Source: Microseira wollei NIES-4236
GTDB lineage: Bacteria > Cyanobacteriota > Cyanobacteriia > Cyanobacteriales > Aerosakkonemataceae
Length of the DNA: 64,000 bases
Assembly: GCF_020521235.1 (NCBI RefSeq)
Contig: NZ_BLAY01000001.1
Coordinates: forward strand, 124,001-188,000
Direction of reading: 5' to 3'
Shown: positions 42,786 through 52,349 of the stretch, in pieces
How positions within the stretch are numbered: position 1 is the first letter of the stretch
How the letters are laid out: every line of letters begins with the position of its first letter
The notes under the pieces: generated by a model
The model's input: only the letters and a program-made list of their open reading frames with translations
Told to the model about the DNA's origin: nothing
The model's database searches: none
Made by a program: the position numbers and the translations under genes

Positions 42786-44417
42786 TCACTCAAAATCAAG
42801 GTGAACGATGCGTTGCAGCGTACCCAATCCCAACTCCTTACCCGAAAGACTTCGCGCTTCAAACAAAGCCATCATATCTGGCAGTTGGGGATTTCCCCGG
42901 GAAGCGCCTGTCAGTCCTTTAGCAATCACTAAACCGCAGTAGCCCTTAGTTTTCTTGCACCGCTGATCCCAGCGCTTGCGCGCTTCGACGTGAATAGGTT
43001 CATCCTTGACAAACTCGCCAAACAAATGCATCTCTCCATTATTAGTTTGAATAATGCCGATATCGTAGCGAGTCTCCTCAAACGGGTCTTCCCCCGGATT
43101 AAACAAAATCCCTTTGAGTCCGCCTGACGCCTGGATTTTTTCGATCAGCATCTTAGCTTTGGGGCGGGAAGTTTGGATCAAAATCACCGGAAGTCCATCT
43201 CCCGCCGCCTGCATTTTGATATCAGCTTGGTAATTCCCCGAAGTCGCCCGCAAATATTCCACCATTTCCCAAGGCACCATGCCAATACTGAGGAAAGAAT
43301 TTTGCGGCACCAGGTCATCGCGCAGGGGTGGCATTGCTTTTCCCTCCGCGTCATCGCTGTCGGAGTCGAGTTGAACCATATCGTACAGCTCGTCTGCTAC
43401 CTTTGGTAGCGTTGCCACCTTCACAGACAAAGGCGCAGTTGCTTCAGGCTGATCGGGAGAGGGAATGCGATAGCGACTGGTGATGCTGGGGAAATCTTCC
43501 CCTGCCAGTTTGCGGCGCGAGGCGCGGAAAAAGCGATTGAGAGCCTCCAGGGCTACTAAAACTACGACTGCTTCTTCTTCATAAAGCGAAGACCGCAGCC
43601 CTTCTAAAGGATGAATGTTACCAAAGCTTGGCTCGATCAGGGATATCGGTAATTCAGCTAAATCGATATCATCATCATCATCATCATCTCGATCCCCTGC
43701 TGGCTCGAAAGTTATAAACAGACAATCTTGCCCCAAAAAGGCTTCTTCTAGGCTTTCCATCGAGTCGTCCCGGTGTATAACTGCGGCGCGAAATCGCTTG
43801 AGCGAGTCGAGGGAACGATACAGCAAAATTCCGTACTCCATCCCCGACATTCCCATGACGCAGGCATAAAGCGTGCCGATATCCCATTGATTGAGTTCAA
43901 TCGATAGGATTTGATGTTCTGCTAAGTATTCCCAAGGGGCAGATTGCCAAATTTTATACGCTTCTTCTACCAATTTTTCTGCGTACTGGGGAGGCAACTG
44001 GGGAGGGTGAGCATAAGCGCTTTCTTCAAATTCGCGAAACAGTTCGTCAATTAAAGGCAGCGACGGTGCGTAGTCAATAGAAATTCCTAACTCTTGCAGG
44101 ACGCCCCGCAGGTAGAACTGAATTTCGCGATCGCGCACGACTATTTTTTGCGGTCGTCCGGGGGGCATCGGGCCGTGGGGATGTTCCATTGCCCGCAGCA
44201 AGGTACGTACAACCGCTTCCGGTCCGGTGTCTGGCGCTACCATATCCATCGCGCGGACAACACCTTGGGAACCATCTACCCATAAAATACAGTCGCCTTT
44301 GGCTTCGTCTTCCAACTCGACAGGAGCCGATAGCGGACGGCGATCGCCCTCCCACACGCTGGGAATTTGCTGTAACTGTTGTAACCGACGACGGGTAGAG
44401 CGATTGAGAGCTGTCAT
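42786..44417 (-). CDS. Conserved cyanobacterial hypothetical protein (DUF6930/plasmid pRiA4b-like type)
   Basis: A 543-residue soluble protein. The N-terminal third contains CILWVDGSQGVVRAMDMVAP and KIVVRDREIQFYLRGVLQEL, a pattern I associate with domains annotated DUF6930; this name is from memory. A poly-Asp stretch (DRDDDDDDDID) lies near residue 245. The C-terminal part has GLPVILIQTSRPKAKMLIEK and KGYCGLVIAKGLTGASRGNP. No transmembrane segments, no known catalytic motif. It is a monocistronic gene with a downstream hairpin. Confidence 0.72.
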   Translation of the reverse strand: MTALNRSTRRRLQQLQQIPSVWEGDRRPLSAPVELEDEAKGDCILWVDGSQGVVRAMDMVAPDTGPEAVVRTLLRAMEHPHGPMPPGRPQKIVVRDREIQFYLRGVLQELGISIDYAPSLPLIDELFREFEESAYAHPPQLPPQYAEKLVEEAYKIWQSAPWEYLAEHQILSIELNQWDIGTLYACVMGMSGMEYGILLYRSLDSLKRFRAAVIHRDDSMESLEEAFLGQDCLFITFEPAGDRDDDDDDDIDLAELPISLIEPSFGNIHPLEGLRSSLYEEEAVVVLVALEALNRFFRASRRKLAGEDFPSITSRYRIPSPDQPEATAPLSVKVATLPKVADELYDMVQLDSDSDDAEGKAMPPLRDDLVPQNSFLSIGMVPWEMVEYLRATSGNYQADIKMQAAGDGLPVILIQTSRPKAKMLIEKIQASGGLKGILFNPGEDPFEETRYDIGIIQTNNGEMHLFGEFVKDEPIHVEARKRWDQRCKKTKGYCGLVIAKGLTGASRGNPQLPDMMALFEARSLSGKELGLGTLQRIVHLDFE

Positions 44418-44537
44418 AGACTAAGGGAACAAAAGAAAAATTGGGCTTGCGGGTCGAACGAACAAACCTCTGATCAACACTAACCCTTAAAAGACCGCTT
44501 TGACTTGCAACCGGGCTACCAATCTAAGATGGGACAT

Positions 44538-44622
44538 TCTGGCAAATGGGGAAGGGAAAAGGGGGAAAAGCGAAAGGGTTTGTTCATCCTTCCCCCTTTT
44601 CCCTTTTCCCTTTTCCCCAAAC
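44538..44622. repeat. Inverted GGGAAAAGGGGGAAAAG / CCCCCTTTTCCC tracts
   Basis: A purine tract (44540-44575) is followed by its complementary pyrimidine tract (44590-44622) within the 347-bp gap before the TnpB element. The transcript could fold into a long hairpin; similar tracts lie at 10016-10190. Confidence 0.7.
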
Positions 44623-44721
44623 AAGTGTATTTTCCCGCTTTAGGCTGGTAGCAGGCAACAGTCGCTTTTCTGGTTTAGGTCATAAAATGTTCTTCCCACG
44701 TTAGCTTAATCGGTCAGAAGC

Positions 44722-46368
44722 CCCACGTCCTACCGCAGGAGGCGTGGGATGATCTCCCTTGCCATCAAGGCACGTCCCCCGACCTATGTTGACCGTCGGT
44801 TAACGCGGAAGTGGGGACAGTGCCTTGATTGCCAATTTCTGTGTTGGGGAGTCGGTCAATCCAGTCTTCAACTATTTGGGTTACTGTTTTATCTTTGCTT
44901 GCTGCATATAACCGCAACTTATTTAATCTTCGCTCCGACATCCGCACATTTAATCTTGTTGTCTTCATTATTATAGGCTACCCAATGTTGTCACAATTAT
45001 CCTATCATATACACAACAAAGGAGGTGATTAAAATGTTGCTTAACTATCAGTATCGTGCCGCTCCAGACACTAATCAAAAACTAGAACTGAATACTTGGT
45101 TGAAAATTGGCAAATACTGGTATAACAAGCAACTAGGGGATAGATTTGATTGGTGGGAAAACAACCGCAACAGCATTAATGCTTGTTCAATAATCAGTTG
45201 TCCGTTACCTCAACTACGGGACAATCCTGATTTTTACTCTCAAAAAAAGCAACTTCCAACCATCAAGGAAGACTTGCTTAAGGTGGGACACTCTGGCGAA
45301 CTCCTTGATTTTACCCGCGTTCCATCTCAAACATGACAAGATGTCTCCAAACGAGTTGATTTGGCTTTTTCTCGCTTCATTAAAGGGGATAGCAACGGTA
45401 ATCGGAGCGGAAAACCAAGATTTAAAAACGCTGCACGTTACCGCACTCTGAGAATTGAGGGTCAAGCCATTACTGTTGAGCGTGTTGAGAAAGACTGGTT
45501 GTTCTTGTCTTTCTCAAAGCTGAAAGGCTGGGTGAAGGTGCGTTTACATCGTTCTTTACCCAATGGCTTTGTGCTTAAGAATGCTTTGGTGACAAGCAAG
45601 GCTGATGGCTGGTACATCACTATATGTCTAGAAGACCCAAATGTATCTGTTTTTACTCCTGACGACGTAATCCCAACTTGGGACAACACCCTTGGATTGG
45701 ATGCAGTGTTGCACGACGATGACTATCTGGCAACTTCAGAAAATATCAAGTTACCCGCGCTAAAGTCTTTCAGAAAGTCTGAAAAGCGGCGAGCCTTAGT
45801 TTCTAACCGTAAATCTGCTAAGACAAAAGGTAGTAAATCGCGCCGTAAACTAGCCAAGAGGGAAGCACGAGAACATCAACGCATTGCTAGAGCTAGGATT
45901 GACCATGCATTCAAGACGGCTCACGCTGTAGTTCGGACAAATAAAAAAGTTTTTGTACATGAAGATTTGAACCTCAAAGCTTTGTCCTTGCGCAACAAAG
46001 CTAAACTCGATGAGGACGGTAAATATTTACCCAATGGTCAATCAGCTAAATCTGGGTTAAACAAATCCTGGTTAGATGCTGCATTTGGACAGTTTTTCAC
46101 AATCCTAGAATACATAGCTGCAAAAGCACCGGCTGTGGACAATAGCAGTAAAACCTGCATACACATCTCAATTACTCGCGTATCGTGACGAGTTCGTCTT
46201 TACTGATTGCGGCATACGCGAGTACTGGGATGGAAAAGAATTGCTTTGGGTTGACCGCGACGTTAATGCCGCTATCAACTTAAAGCGTGTTGGGCTGGGA
46301 CTGTTCCCAACAATAAAACGCCGTAGAGGGAATCCAGTAGTAGGTGACTCTACTACTAATAACTCAAG
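44722..46368 (+). mobile_element. Degenerate TnpB element with divergent RHH gene
   Basis: The left end shows the hairpin CCCCACGTCCTACCGCAGGAGGCGTGGG (44722-44750). A divergent RHH gene and a broken tnpB follow. The right end is near CTCAA (about 46364-46368), after GTAGTAGGTGACTCTACTAC, the predicted 3' stem of the guide RNA. No tnpA is present. The element lies between genes and does not interrupt one. Confidence 0.72.
44765..44968 (-). CDS. Small ribbon-helix-helix protein paired with TnpB
   Basis: A 67-residue product with a clear CopG/Arc-type core: MKTTRLNVRMSERRLNKLRL, then YAASKDKTVTQIVEDWIDRL. The first strand would contact DNA and the two helices dimerise. It is divergent from tnpB with 65 bp between starts, the same layout as at 26374-26621, though the two RHH proteins are only weakly alike. 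It could repress the TnpB/guide RNA promoter; this is inference. Confidence 0.75.
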   Translation of the reverse strand: MKTTRLNVRMSERRLNKLRLYAASKDKTVTQIVEDWIDRLPNTEIGNQGTVPTSALTDGQHRSGDVP

Positions 46369-46374
46369 TTGCTA
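45034..46374 (+). pseudogene. TnpB with an in-frame stop and a frameshift
   Basis: Starts at ATG 45034 after AAAGGAGGTG. An in-frame TGA at 45334-45336 interrupts VPSQT-stop-QDVSKRVDLAFSRF. The frame continues through NTLGLDAVLHDDDYLATS, where RuvC Asp remains, and FVHEDLNLKAL (Glu) until ~46150. A frameshift there breaks it; the other frame carries FVFTDCGIREYWDGKELL and VDRDVNAAINLKR (third Asp). The zinc-ribbon cysteines are partly lost. Two independent lesions make it a pseudogene. Confidence 0.82.
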
Positions 46375-46400
46375 GTTATCTCTCTGGGAGCGGCTAATGG

Positions 46401-46426
46401 CGTGACCAGGCTCTGCCCTGGTCACG
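46401..46426. repeat. Small hairpin CGTGACCAGG...CCTGGTCACG
   Basis: Ten-base perfect arms with a CTCTGC loop just downstream of the degenerate TnpB element; probably one of the dispersed palindromic repeats. Confidence 0.6.
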
Positions 46427-46564
46427 AGGCTAATCGATCGATTGGTAAAAATCCTAGATTAGCAATTAGCAAGCTTGCAATTAGCAACGCCCAAGTTTAT
46501 AACTAGCAACTTGCGTTAATAGTACCTCGAAGCAAGTTCACCGAAACGTTAAGAGCGTGCCAGA

Positions 46565-47022
46565 AGCCTACACCGACCTGCTTGCAGGCGGTGTAGGTAG
46601 TTCACTGGGAAGCAAGTAAAGTTTGACTTCTCCACGCTTTGAAAAACGTGGATTCTAAAACGTTGTTACAAGGGCGGGTTAAAACCACGTTGCTTCACTT
46701 CATTTCTATTTGAACGCTCAAATTTTGGCGCAGATCATTTCGCCCTACCCGCCTCGGCTTGTTGCTAAGATGTGCGGTGAATTTGGCAGCGCATATCCGT
46801 GAATATTTTACGCACCAACGGCTGTATTTCTACACTTCTTGGTGCAACTCCATATCTTCAGTTGTCATGGTTCAGTATGGCATCACGTTTGTTTTTTTTG
46901 CAGTTTTTCATCCTGTCTTACCATGACATCAGCATAACATAAGAAAGAGAAACAACAGGTTTAAACCTGCCCTTGTCGGGTTTCATCCCCTGTCTTTAGA
47001 CTAGGGGTTCTCACCCTCCCAC
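46565..47022. mobile_element. Remnant with IS605-type ends but no usable transposase
   Basis: At 46565-46612, GAAGCCTACACCG...CGGTGTAGGTAGTTCA is a hairpin plus TTCA of the same type as the right end of the complete IS605 element (50700-50733). At 46978-47022, GGGTTTCATCCCCTGTCTTTAGACTAGGGGTTCTC resembles the inverted left end seen at 20379-20401. The ~360 bp between contain no intact ORF. I read this as one or two eroded element ends. Confidence 0.5.
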
Positions 47023-47149
47023 TATGTTTTGATAGAAAGGTTTTGCCTTGGTCGGCTCCCAGGGGCTAAGAAATTTAAGAACCCCGATACAATGGATTTA
47101 TCAGTAAACAGCCAGTATAGTGCAACTGGCATAAGGAGTCGAGGCAAAA

Positions 47150-47506
47150 ATGACATCAGCTACTCAGTCACAACAACGGGGGATTCAGCTGACCGATGCT
47201 GCCCTGCGCCAAATTTCATTCTTGCGCGAAAAACAGGGCAAAGACCTCTGCCTGCGGGTGGGAGTCCGTCAAGGTGGCTGTTCTGGGATGTCCTACATGA
47301 TGGATTTTATCGATCCGAGTACTGCTAGAGAGGACGATCAAGTTTTTGATCACGATGGCTTCCAACTCGTGTGCGATCCCAAGAGCCTGCTTTACCTTTA
47401 CGGTCTAGTGCTAGACTACAGCGATGCCATGATCGGCGGTGGCTTCCAATTCACCAACCCCAACGCCTCTCAAACCTGTGGCTGCGGTAAGTCTTTCGCC
47501 GTCTAA
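47150..47506 (+). CDS. HesB/IscA-family iron-sulfur cluster carrier
   Basis: A 118-residue A-type scaffold/carrier for Fe-S assembly. The three family cysteines are present: [14 protein letters not shown] and the C-terminal [10 protein letters not shown]. Other landmarks are [20 protein letters not shown] and [23 protein letters not shown]. The gene is preceded by GGAGTCGAGGCAAAA and followed by a clear terminator hairpin. It resembles the SufA-like proteins of cyanobacteria. Confidence 0.93.
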   Translation: MTSATQSQQRGIQLTDAALRQISFLREKQGKDLCLRVGVRQGGCSGMSYMMDFIDPSTAREDDQVFDHDGFQLVCDPKSLLYLYGLVLDYSDAMIGGGFQFTNPNASQTCGCGKSFAV

Positions 47507-47548
47507 ATAGGCAAAAACTCATATCTATAGCTTGCAGTCACACCCCTG

Positions 47549-47590
47549 CCAGACCCGATCCCTGACCGAGGTCTGGTATATTTTTTTGGG
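47549..47590 (+). terminator. Terminator after the IscA-like gene
   Basis: CCAGACC and GGTCTGG arms (47549-47555 and 47570-47576) followed by TATATTTTTTT. A standard factor-independent terminator. Confidence 0.8.
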
Positions 47591-47668
47591 TAATCGGTCA
47601 TGGGTCAACATCCAACCAATTACCAATTCCCAATTCCCAATTCCCAATTCCCAATTCCCAATTCACCA

Positions 47669-48091
47669 ATGACTGAATCAGTTTCAACTCTTTTTGATAC
47701 GGGTATCGAACGTTACAAAGCCGGGGAAGGGCCGGAAACTTTACTGCCGGTGTTTAAAGAAATTTGCGATCGCTCTCCCAAAACCGGCGCCGCCTGGACT
47801 TGTTTGTCTTGGTTGTACCTGCTCGATAATCAACCGGAGCGAGCTTACAAAGCAGCCCAAAAAGCTGTCAAGTTAAACCCCCAAGACCCCCAAGCACGCA
47901 TTAACCTGGCAACTGCCATGCTGGAAACAAAGCAAACCGGCGTGCGGCAGCATATCGATCTTGTTCGCCAAATGCTCTTCCTCGATGCCGAGTTGCGTCC
48001 AGACATTGAGGAAAGCCTTAAAGATGGTTTCAGCAGAAAACCTGATTGGGATAGTTTAAACCGGATTAAAACCTGGTTGTTTGAGGCTTGA
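47669..48091 (+). CDS. TPR-containing protein
   Basis: A 140-residue helical protein with tetratricopeptide-type repeats: [40 protein letters not shown] forms at least one complete TPR plus partial neighbours. ATG at 47669 is chosen because the in-frame sequence upstream (from 47600) simply translates a run of AATTCCC heptamers. Likely a protein-interaction module of unknown partner; such small TPR proteins are common and conserved in cyanobacteria. Confidence 0.82.
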
Positions 48092-48163
48092 GCCGTTACT
48101 ATCCCAATCGTTTCCAAGCTGCGACAAAACTTTTCAGTTCGTAATGATTTCTCTAATAAATTA

Positions 48164-48246
48164 ATGCCAGATCTAGAAACTGGCATGATATTATTTTTTG
48201 AACTCAACGATTAGTTGCCCTAATAACCAATCGTTGAGTCATTTTT
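48164..48246 (+). terminator. Two hairpins after the TPR gene
   Basis: ATGCCAG/CTGGCAT (48164-48186) followed by GATATTATTTTTT, then ACTCAACGATT/AATCGTTGAGT (48202-48239) followed by CATTTTT. Either could terminate transcription before the next small gene. Confidence 0.7.
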
Positions 48247-48271
48247 AACAGGGATTTTAGGTGACACAAAT

Positions 48272-48460
48272 ATGGACATCGTTGCAGTTAAGCCAGAAAC
48301 TCGCGATCGCAAAGGCTTTTTTATCCACGAAGCAGCGTACAAACTGATGGGTGTGGATCGGTCTGGATGGGCGATCATTTGTCGGAATGACGCCACCTGC
48401 CACTACGTAGATCCAGATGACTTGCAATTGCCGGATGTTTCTGGTATTGCCCTCGATTAA
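48272..48460 (+). CDS. Small conserved cyanobacterial hypothetical protein
   Basis: A 62-residue product: MDIVAVKPETRDRKGFFIHE, then AAYKLMGVDRSGWAIICRND and a tail CHYVDPDDLQLPDVSGIALD. Compact, with two cysteines (not a CxxC pair) and no membrane segment. An AGGTGACACAAAT leader supplies a ribosome site. I cannot assign a function. Confidence 0.7.
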   Translation: MDIVAVKPETRDRKGFFIHEAAYKLMGVDRSGWAIICRNDATCHYVDPDDLQLPDVSGIALD

Positions 48461-48613
48461 TCCAACTTCATAGATTGTATCATACTTAATCGACCAGGCT
48501 GTCCTGATTTCAGGTACAGCCAGATTTGTTTAGATTGACTTTAAATCTGAAATCTGCAATCAAAAATCTGCCATTACCCATTACCAATTACCAATTCCCA
48601 ATTACCAATCACT

Positions 48614-48856
48614 ATGAAAGATAAAATCCTTGGCTGGTTAAACTCGTTTTTGGTGTTCGATACGTTCCTGGTTTTACTTAGTTTTGCATGGCTAGCGATC
48701 GCTGTCGCTGGTAAAGCAGCTAACATTCCTTTGGGACTCGATCTGTGGTACAAACTCTGGGAACCCGTATTTACCCCAGCTATCGGTATTTTAATGGCTG
48801 GAGCGATGACGAGCGGCCTAATTAGTTGGATCTCGAAACGACTCAATCGGGTATAG
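48614..48856 (+). CDS. Small membrane protein
   Basis: 80 residues with two predicted transmembrane helices: FLVFDTFLVLLSFAWLAIAV (about 12-32) and FTPAIGILMAGAMTSGLISW (about 53-72), ending in a positive tail SKRLNRV. It begins MKDKILGWLNS. Preceded by an STRR run and followed by GGGGCAAAA repeats. No known family recognised. Confidence 0.75.
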   Translation: MKDKILGWLNSFLVFDTFLVLLSFAWLAIAVAGKAANIPLGLDLWYKLWEPVFTPAIGILMAGAMTSGLISWISKRLNRV

Positions 48857-49001
48857 CGCGGGTGTGCAGGTGTGCAGAGGGGCAAAAGGGGCAAAAGGGG
48901 CAAAAGGGGAATTTGAACAAAACGCGGCAGTCCCCACCTTCTTACAAGGTGGGGAAGGTGTGCTGTAAAAACAGGGGGTTCGATACCCCCTGTTTTTACA
49001 A

Positions 49002-49415
49002 TCACTCTTGCGGGGAATCCTGAGATTTGATATAAGCTTTAACTTTTTCAATAGGCGCACCTCCTGTAGAGGCAACATAGTAGGAACTAGACCACAAAAC
49101 AGCATTTCTATAAAACTTGTTTAAATGCTCTCCAAATTCATTCCTGATAATTCGAATAGATGCACTTTTGAGGCTGCCTGTAAATGCCGAAATGTTGTTG
49201 TCCGGGTGAAAGTCAACCAGCAAGTGTACGTGGTCTGACTCACCATTGAACTCAACTAAGCGACACTTAGTTTTAAGGCAAACGTGAGCAAATATTTCTC
49301 GCATACGGTCTAACATTTGAGCCGTTAGCACTTTGCGTCTGTATTTGGTGACAAAGACAAAATGCAGGTGAACACTAAAAACAGAGTGAGATCCTTTTCT
49401 GACAGACATTGACAA
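49002..49415 (-). CDS. tnpA: IS200/IS605 transposase TnpA (Y1 HUH)
   Basis: A 137-residue single-strand transposase. The metal-binding HUH motif is SDHVHLLVDF and the catalytic tyrosine lies in SSSYYVASTGGAPIEKVKAY IKSQ. The N-terminus has SVFSVHLHFVFVTKYRRKVL, a family hallmark. Complete and apparently functional. It is divergent from tnpB with a 47-bp gap between the starts, and could mobilise the related TnpB-only elements in trans if their ends are compatible (inference). Confidence 0.95.
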   Translation of the reverse strand: MSMSVRKGSHSVFSVHLHFVFVTKYRRKVLTAQMLDRMREIFAHVCLKTKCRLVEFNGESDHVHLLVDFHPDNNISAFTGSLKSASIRIIRNEFGEHLNKFYRNAVLWSSSYYVASTGGAPIEKVKAYIKSQDSPQE

Positions 49416-49462
49416 TACCTACATCTGATGCTAGGTTAAATATATCAAAGGAGGTGAGTTTT

Positions 49463-50719
49463 GTGGCTGTTAGACGAGTGACTTTTCGGTTGTATCCCAA
49501 GCCAGCAGCAGTTAAGAAGCTGTTGTGGGCAAGACGGATGCACGCATTACTTTATAATGCGGCGATTGCTAACCGTAAAACTCAATACGAGAAGTTTGGT
49601 CACTGTGTCGATTACTACGAACAACAAAACTCGCTTCCTGCTTTTAAGCAAGTCTGGCCTGAGTACAAAGAACTTGGTTCTCATACTTTGCAGGCAACTT
49701 TAAAACGGGTTGACTTAGCCTACCAATCCTTTTTTAAAGGACTCAGAGGCAAGCCTAAGTTTAAGTCAATTAGACACTATAGTGGATGGACATATCCTGA
49801 TAAAGCTAGCTGGAAGGTTCACACAATTGGCAATCATGGTTGCTTGGAGTTAACCGACCTAAAATTATCTATTCAGATGAGGGGTAAAGCCAGAACTTGG
49901 GGGACGCCTACTACTTGCACGATTGTTTATCGCAATGGCATGTGGTACGCATCAATCACAGTTGATTGCATCCCAGTTAGGGAAACAGGTTCCGGCGCAG
50001 TTGGCTTGGATTTTGGCACGGCTCACGCTGTTGCGATGAGTGATGGAACGTTGGTAAAAAATCCCAGGTTTCTAGCCAAAAGTCAAGAAAAAGTCAGGCA
50101 AGCATCTAAGCAAAAACGTCGAAAAAGATCGCCCAATTTCAAGAAAAAAGTCAAGGGGTCAAAGCGATGGAGAAAGGCGACTAAACGGATATCTAAATTA
50201 CAGCGTAAGGTAGCCAATCAAAGAGAAGATTGGACTCATAAAGTGGCGGCGCAAATTGTTAGCAGTAATAGCATGGTCGCTACTGAGGAACTCAATCTTA
50301 AGGGGATGACCCGCCAAGCGAAAAAGGGTAGCAAAAGTCAGGCTCAAAAAACTGGACTTAATCGTTCAATGCTGGATGTGGGCATCGGAAACCTAACTAA
50401 AGCCATTGAGTATAAATTACAAGAGGCTGGTGGTTTTTTGGTTAAGGTTCCAACGTCAAAAGTCAAGCCTTCTCAAACCTGTCCAAATTGCGGTCATCAA
50501 CGCAAAAAAGAGTTATCCTTTCGCGTTCACATCTGCTCGGAATGCGGCGCAACTTATGACAGGGATGTCGCCGCAGCTAAAGTAATGCTGTCATGGGCGC
50601 TTGGAACGAACGCCCTCAATCGTGGATCTCAAACCTCTACCTCTGCTCCCCAGGCGACTGGAGGATGGCGGCAAGTTTGGGAGATGAAGCGACAGAAACC
50701 CACACCTCAACGTCAGTAG
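49463..50719 (+). CDS. tnpB: TnpB RNA-guided nuclease of the IS605-type element
   Basis: A complete ~418-residue TnpB. RuvC residues: Asp in GSGAVGLDFGTAHAVAM, Glu in MVATEELNLKGM and Asp in ATYDRDVAAAK. The zinc ribbon is intact: SQTCPNCGHQRKKE ... HICSECGA. GTG at 49463 is chosen as start because AAAGGAGGTG lies directly upstream; an in-frame ATG at 49409 would overlap tnpA. The 3' coding end overlaps the guide-RNA scaffold, which ends near 50733. Confidence 0.93.
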   Translation: MAVRRVTFRLYPKPAAVKKLLWARRMHALLYNAAIANRKTQYEKFGHCVDYYEQQNSLPAFKQVWPEYKELGSHTLQATLKRVDLAYQSFFKGLRGKPKFKSIRHYSGWTYPDKASWKVHTIGNHGCLELTDLKLSIQMRGKARTWGTPTTCTIVYRNGMWYASITVDCIPVRETGSGAVGLDFGTAHAVAMSDGTLVKNPRFLAKSQEKVRQASKQKRRKRSPNFKKKVKGSKRWRKATKRISKLQRKVANQREDWTHKVAAQIVSSNSMVATEELNLKGMTRQAKKGSKSQAQKTGLNRSMLDVGIGNLTKAIEYKLQEAGGFLVKVPTSKVKPSQTCPNCGHQRKKELSFRVHICSECGATYDRDVAAAKVMLSWALGTNALNRGSQTSTSAPQATGGWRQVWEMKRQKPTPQRQ

Positions 50720-50789
50720 GTGTGGGTAGTTCATTCTACATTCTCGTGAAGCTCCCCATCTCCTTTTGCTCACCTGCTCAAGAGCTCCC

Positions 50790-51716
50790 TCACGCTTGGG
50801 TCAAAATCGATTGTAGAGCTTGTTTCAAATAGGGATATTGAAATTGAAACCCAGATGCTAACGTGCGTTTGGGTAAAACCTGCTGACCTTCCAAAACCAC
50901 CTTGGCGCCGTCGCCCAACAGCAATTCTAAAGCGAAATCGGGTACAGGCAACCAAGAAGGACGATTGAGAACTTGTCCCAAAGTTTGGCAAAATTCTGTC
51001 ATGCGGACGGGATTGGGCGCAGTACCGTTGAAAACGCCTTCCATTTCTTCGCGAGTCAAAGCTTGTAGAATTAGGTTGACTAAATCTTCCCGGTGAATCC
51101 AGGAAAACCACTGACGTCCGGTACCAATTGGGCCACCGGCAAATAGTTGAAATGGTGGTAGCATTTTTGCCAGCGCACCGCCCATCCCTAAAACAATCCC
51201 AGTTCGGATAATTACCAAACGGACGCCCGCATCTTTAACTTTTTGGGCTTCTGCTTCCCAAACTTGACACACTTGTGCTAGAAAATCGCTGCCAGGGGGA
51301 CTTGTTTCTTCAAAGGTGGCAGTTTCGCTAGTGCCGTAATATCCAATAGCAGAGGCATTTACCAATACTGAAGGTTTGGGGTTAGCTTTTGCTATTGCTT
51401 CGACTAACCTCTGGGTGCCGAGCTTACGACTATCGATAATCGCCTGTTTTCGCTCTGGTGTCCAGCGACCCTCTGCGATTGATTCTCCTGCTAAATTGAC
51501 TGCGCGATCGCAACCGGATAAACTTTGTTCCCAAGCACCGTATTCTGTTGGCGCATAGGTAACTATTTCCACATTGGGAAACGCACTGTTGGGAAAAACG
51601 CGCCTCGCTCGCTCCGAGTTGCGAGTTAAAATTAACACTTGATTTCCTTGGGCGTGCAGTCTTTGCACCAAGCGACTACCGACAAAACCCGTTGCACCCG
51701 TGACAGCTACTTTCAT
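50790..51716 (-). CDS. TIGR01777 family NAD-dependent epimerase-like protein
   Basis: A 308-residue extended SDR protein. The Rossmann motif is [20 protein letters not shown]; further landmarks are [30 protein letters not shown] (an active-site-like Tyr), [20 protein letters not shown] and [11 protein letters not shown]. In cyanobacteria and plastids the family includes the SulA-like proteins linked to chloroplast division and the thylakoid protein ThyD; which applies cannot be told here. It ends 57 bp from the IS605 right end, which seems not to have disrupted it. Confidence 0.9.
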   Translation of the reverse strand: MKVAVTGATGFVGSRLVQRLHAQGNQVLILTRNSERARRVFPNSAFPNVEIVTYAPTEYGAWEQSLSGCDRAVNLAGESIAEGRWTPERKQAIIDSRKLGTQRLVEAIAKANPKPSVLVNASAIGYYGTSETATFEETSPPGSDFLAQVCQVWEAEAQKVKDAGVRLVIIRTGIVLGMGGALAKMLPPFQLFAGGPIGTGRQWFSWIHREDLVNLILQALTREEMEGVFNGTAPNPVRMTEFCQTLGQVLNRPSWLPVPDFALELLLGDGAKVVLEGQQVLPKRTLASGFQFQYPYLKQALQSILTQA

Positions 51717-51869
51717 TTTCTCCTCTCTTGCCTACCCGTTACTACTAACTCAAGTTGCTATTTATCTCATGCATAGCAGCTAATCGCTAATGGGTCATGG
51801 CTAATGTCAGTAAAAATCCTATATTAGCAATTAGCAATTAGCAATTAGCAACACGCTTGTTTATAACTA

Positions 51870-52253
51870 TCAACTTGCGTTACTAGGATTTTCGCCGTAC
51901 TCCATACCATTCGCTTCAGCGTAGCGCTTCATAAACCGCATGAATCGTTCCCAATGGTCTTCCCTATCAAGTTCAAATTTGCATTCTACCCGCTCTAGTT
52001 CATCTCCTTCTGGTCCGCCGAAGATTAATTTTATCGAACTTGGCTCAACGCTTATGACTCCTTCAGTATCAATTAACCGCATTGAGTTAGAAGATCTTTT
52101 TGTAAAGCTGTTAAATTTTTCGGTGGCTTTCAATTGCTTGAATGTCATCATGACTGACCGAACTCCCGAAGAGCGATTCCGCCGCAGACTGACATCGCTT
52201 AGTTCTTCTGGAATTCCTTCAAAAAATTCTATCTTAGGGATTGGGGAGGTCAT
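51870..52253 (-). CDS. psb28: Photosystem II assembly protein Psb28 (probably Psb28-2)
   Basis: A 127-residue Psb28-family protein that binds PSII assembly intermediates at the cytosolic face of the thylakoid. Family features are IEFFEGIPEELSDVSLRRNR, MRLIDTEGVISVEPSSIKLI and the C-terminal HWERFMRFMKRYAEANGMEY. The insertion FNSFTKRSSNSMRL and the EPSSIKLIFGG stretch differ from typical Psb28-1 and suggest the second isoform. It is monocistronic. Confidence 0.9.
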   Translation of the reverse strand: MTSPIPKIEFFEGIPEELSDVSLRRNRSSGVRSVMMTFKQLKATEKFNSFTKRSSNSMRLIDTEGVISVEPSSIKLIFGGPEGDELERVECKFELDREDHWERFMRFMKRYAEANGMEYGENPSNAS

Positions 52254-52349
52254 GTTATAAAAAAATGAAACTTAAATTCTCATTATAAGGCATTGGGTGC
52301 GTTTGAGCGCGAATTCTGTTCTACGTCCCCGTTTTTATAGCGGTTTATT

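Larger units (their letters stand above)
48918..50733 (+). mobile_element. Complete IS605-type element with divergent tnpA and tnpB
   Basis: The only element here with both genes. Left end: hairpin CCCCACCTTCTTACAAGGTGGGG (48932-48954). Right end: CCCACACCTCAACGTCAGTAGGTGTGGG followed by TAGTTCA to 50733, the 3' part of a guide RNA. A strong hairpin at 48966-48998 ends tnpA transcription. The exact left terminus is uncertain by several bases. It sits between genes, next to the TIGR01777 gene. Confidence 0.82.

Noticed and set aside
42786-44417. Overlapping plus- and minus-strand frames within the 543-residue gene
   Set aside because: They are Arg/Ser-rich shadows of a GC-rich coding frame without independent support.
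47600-47668. N-terminal extension of the TPR protein
   Set aside because: It translates a run of AATTCCC heptamers ([14 protein letters not shown]), so the ATG at 47669 is the real start.
49409-49462. ATG at 49409 as tnpB start
   Set aside because: It would overlap tnpA, whereas GTG 49463 directly follows AAAGGAGGTG and starts at the conserved VRRVTFRLYP region.
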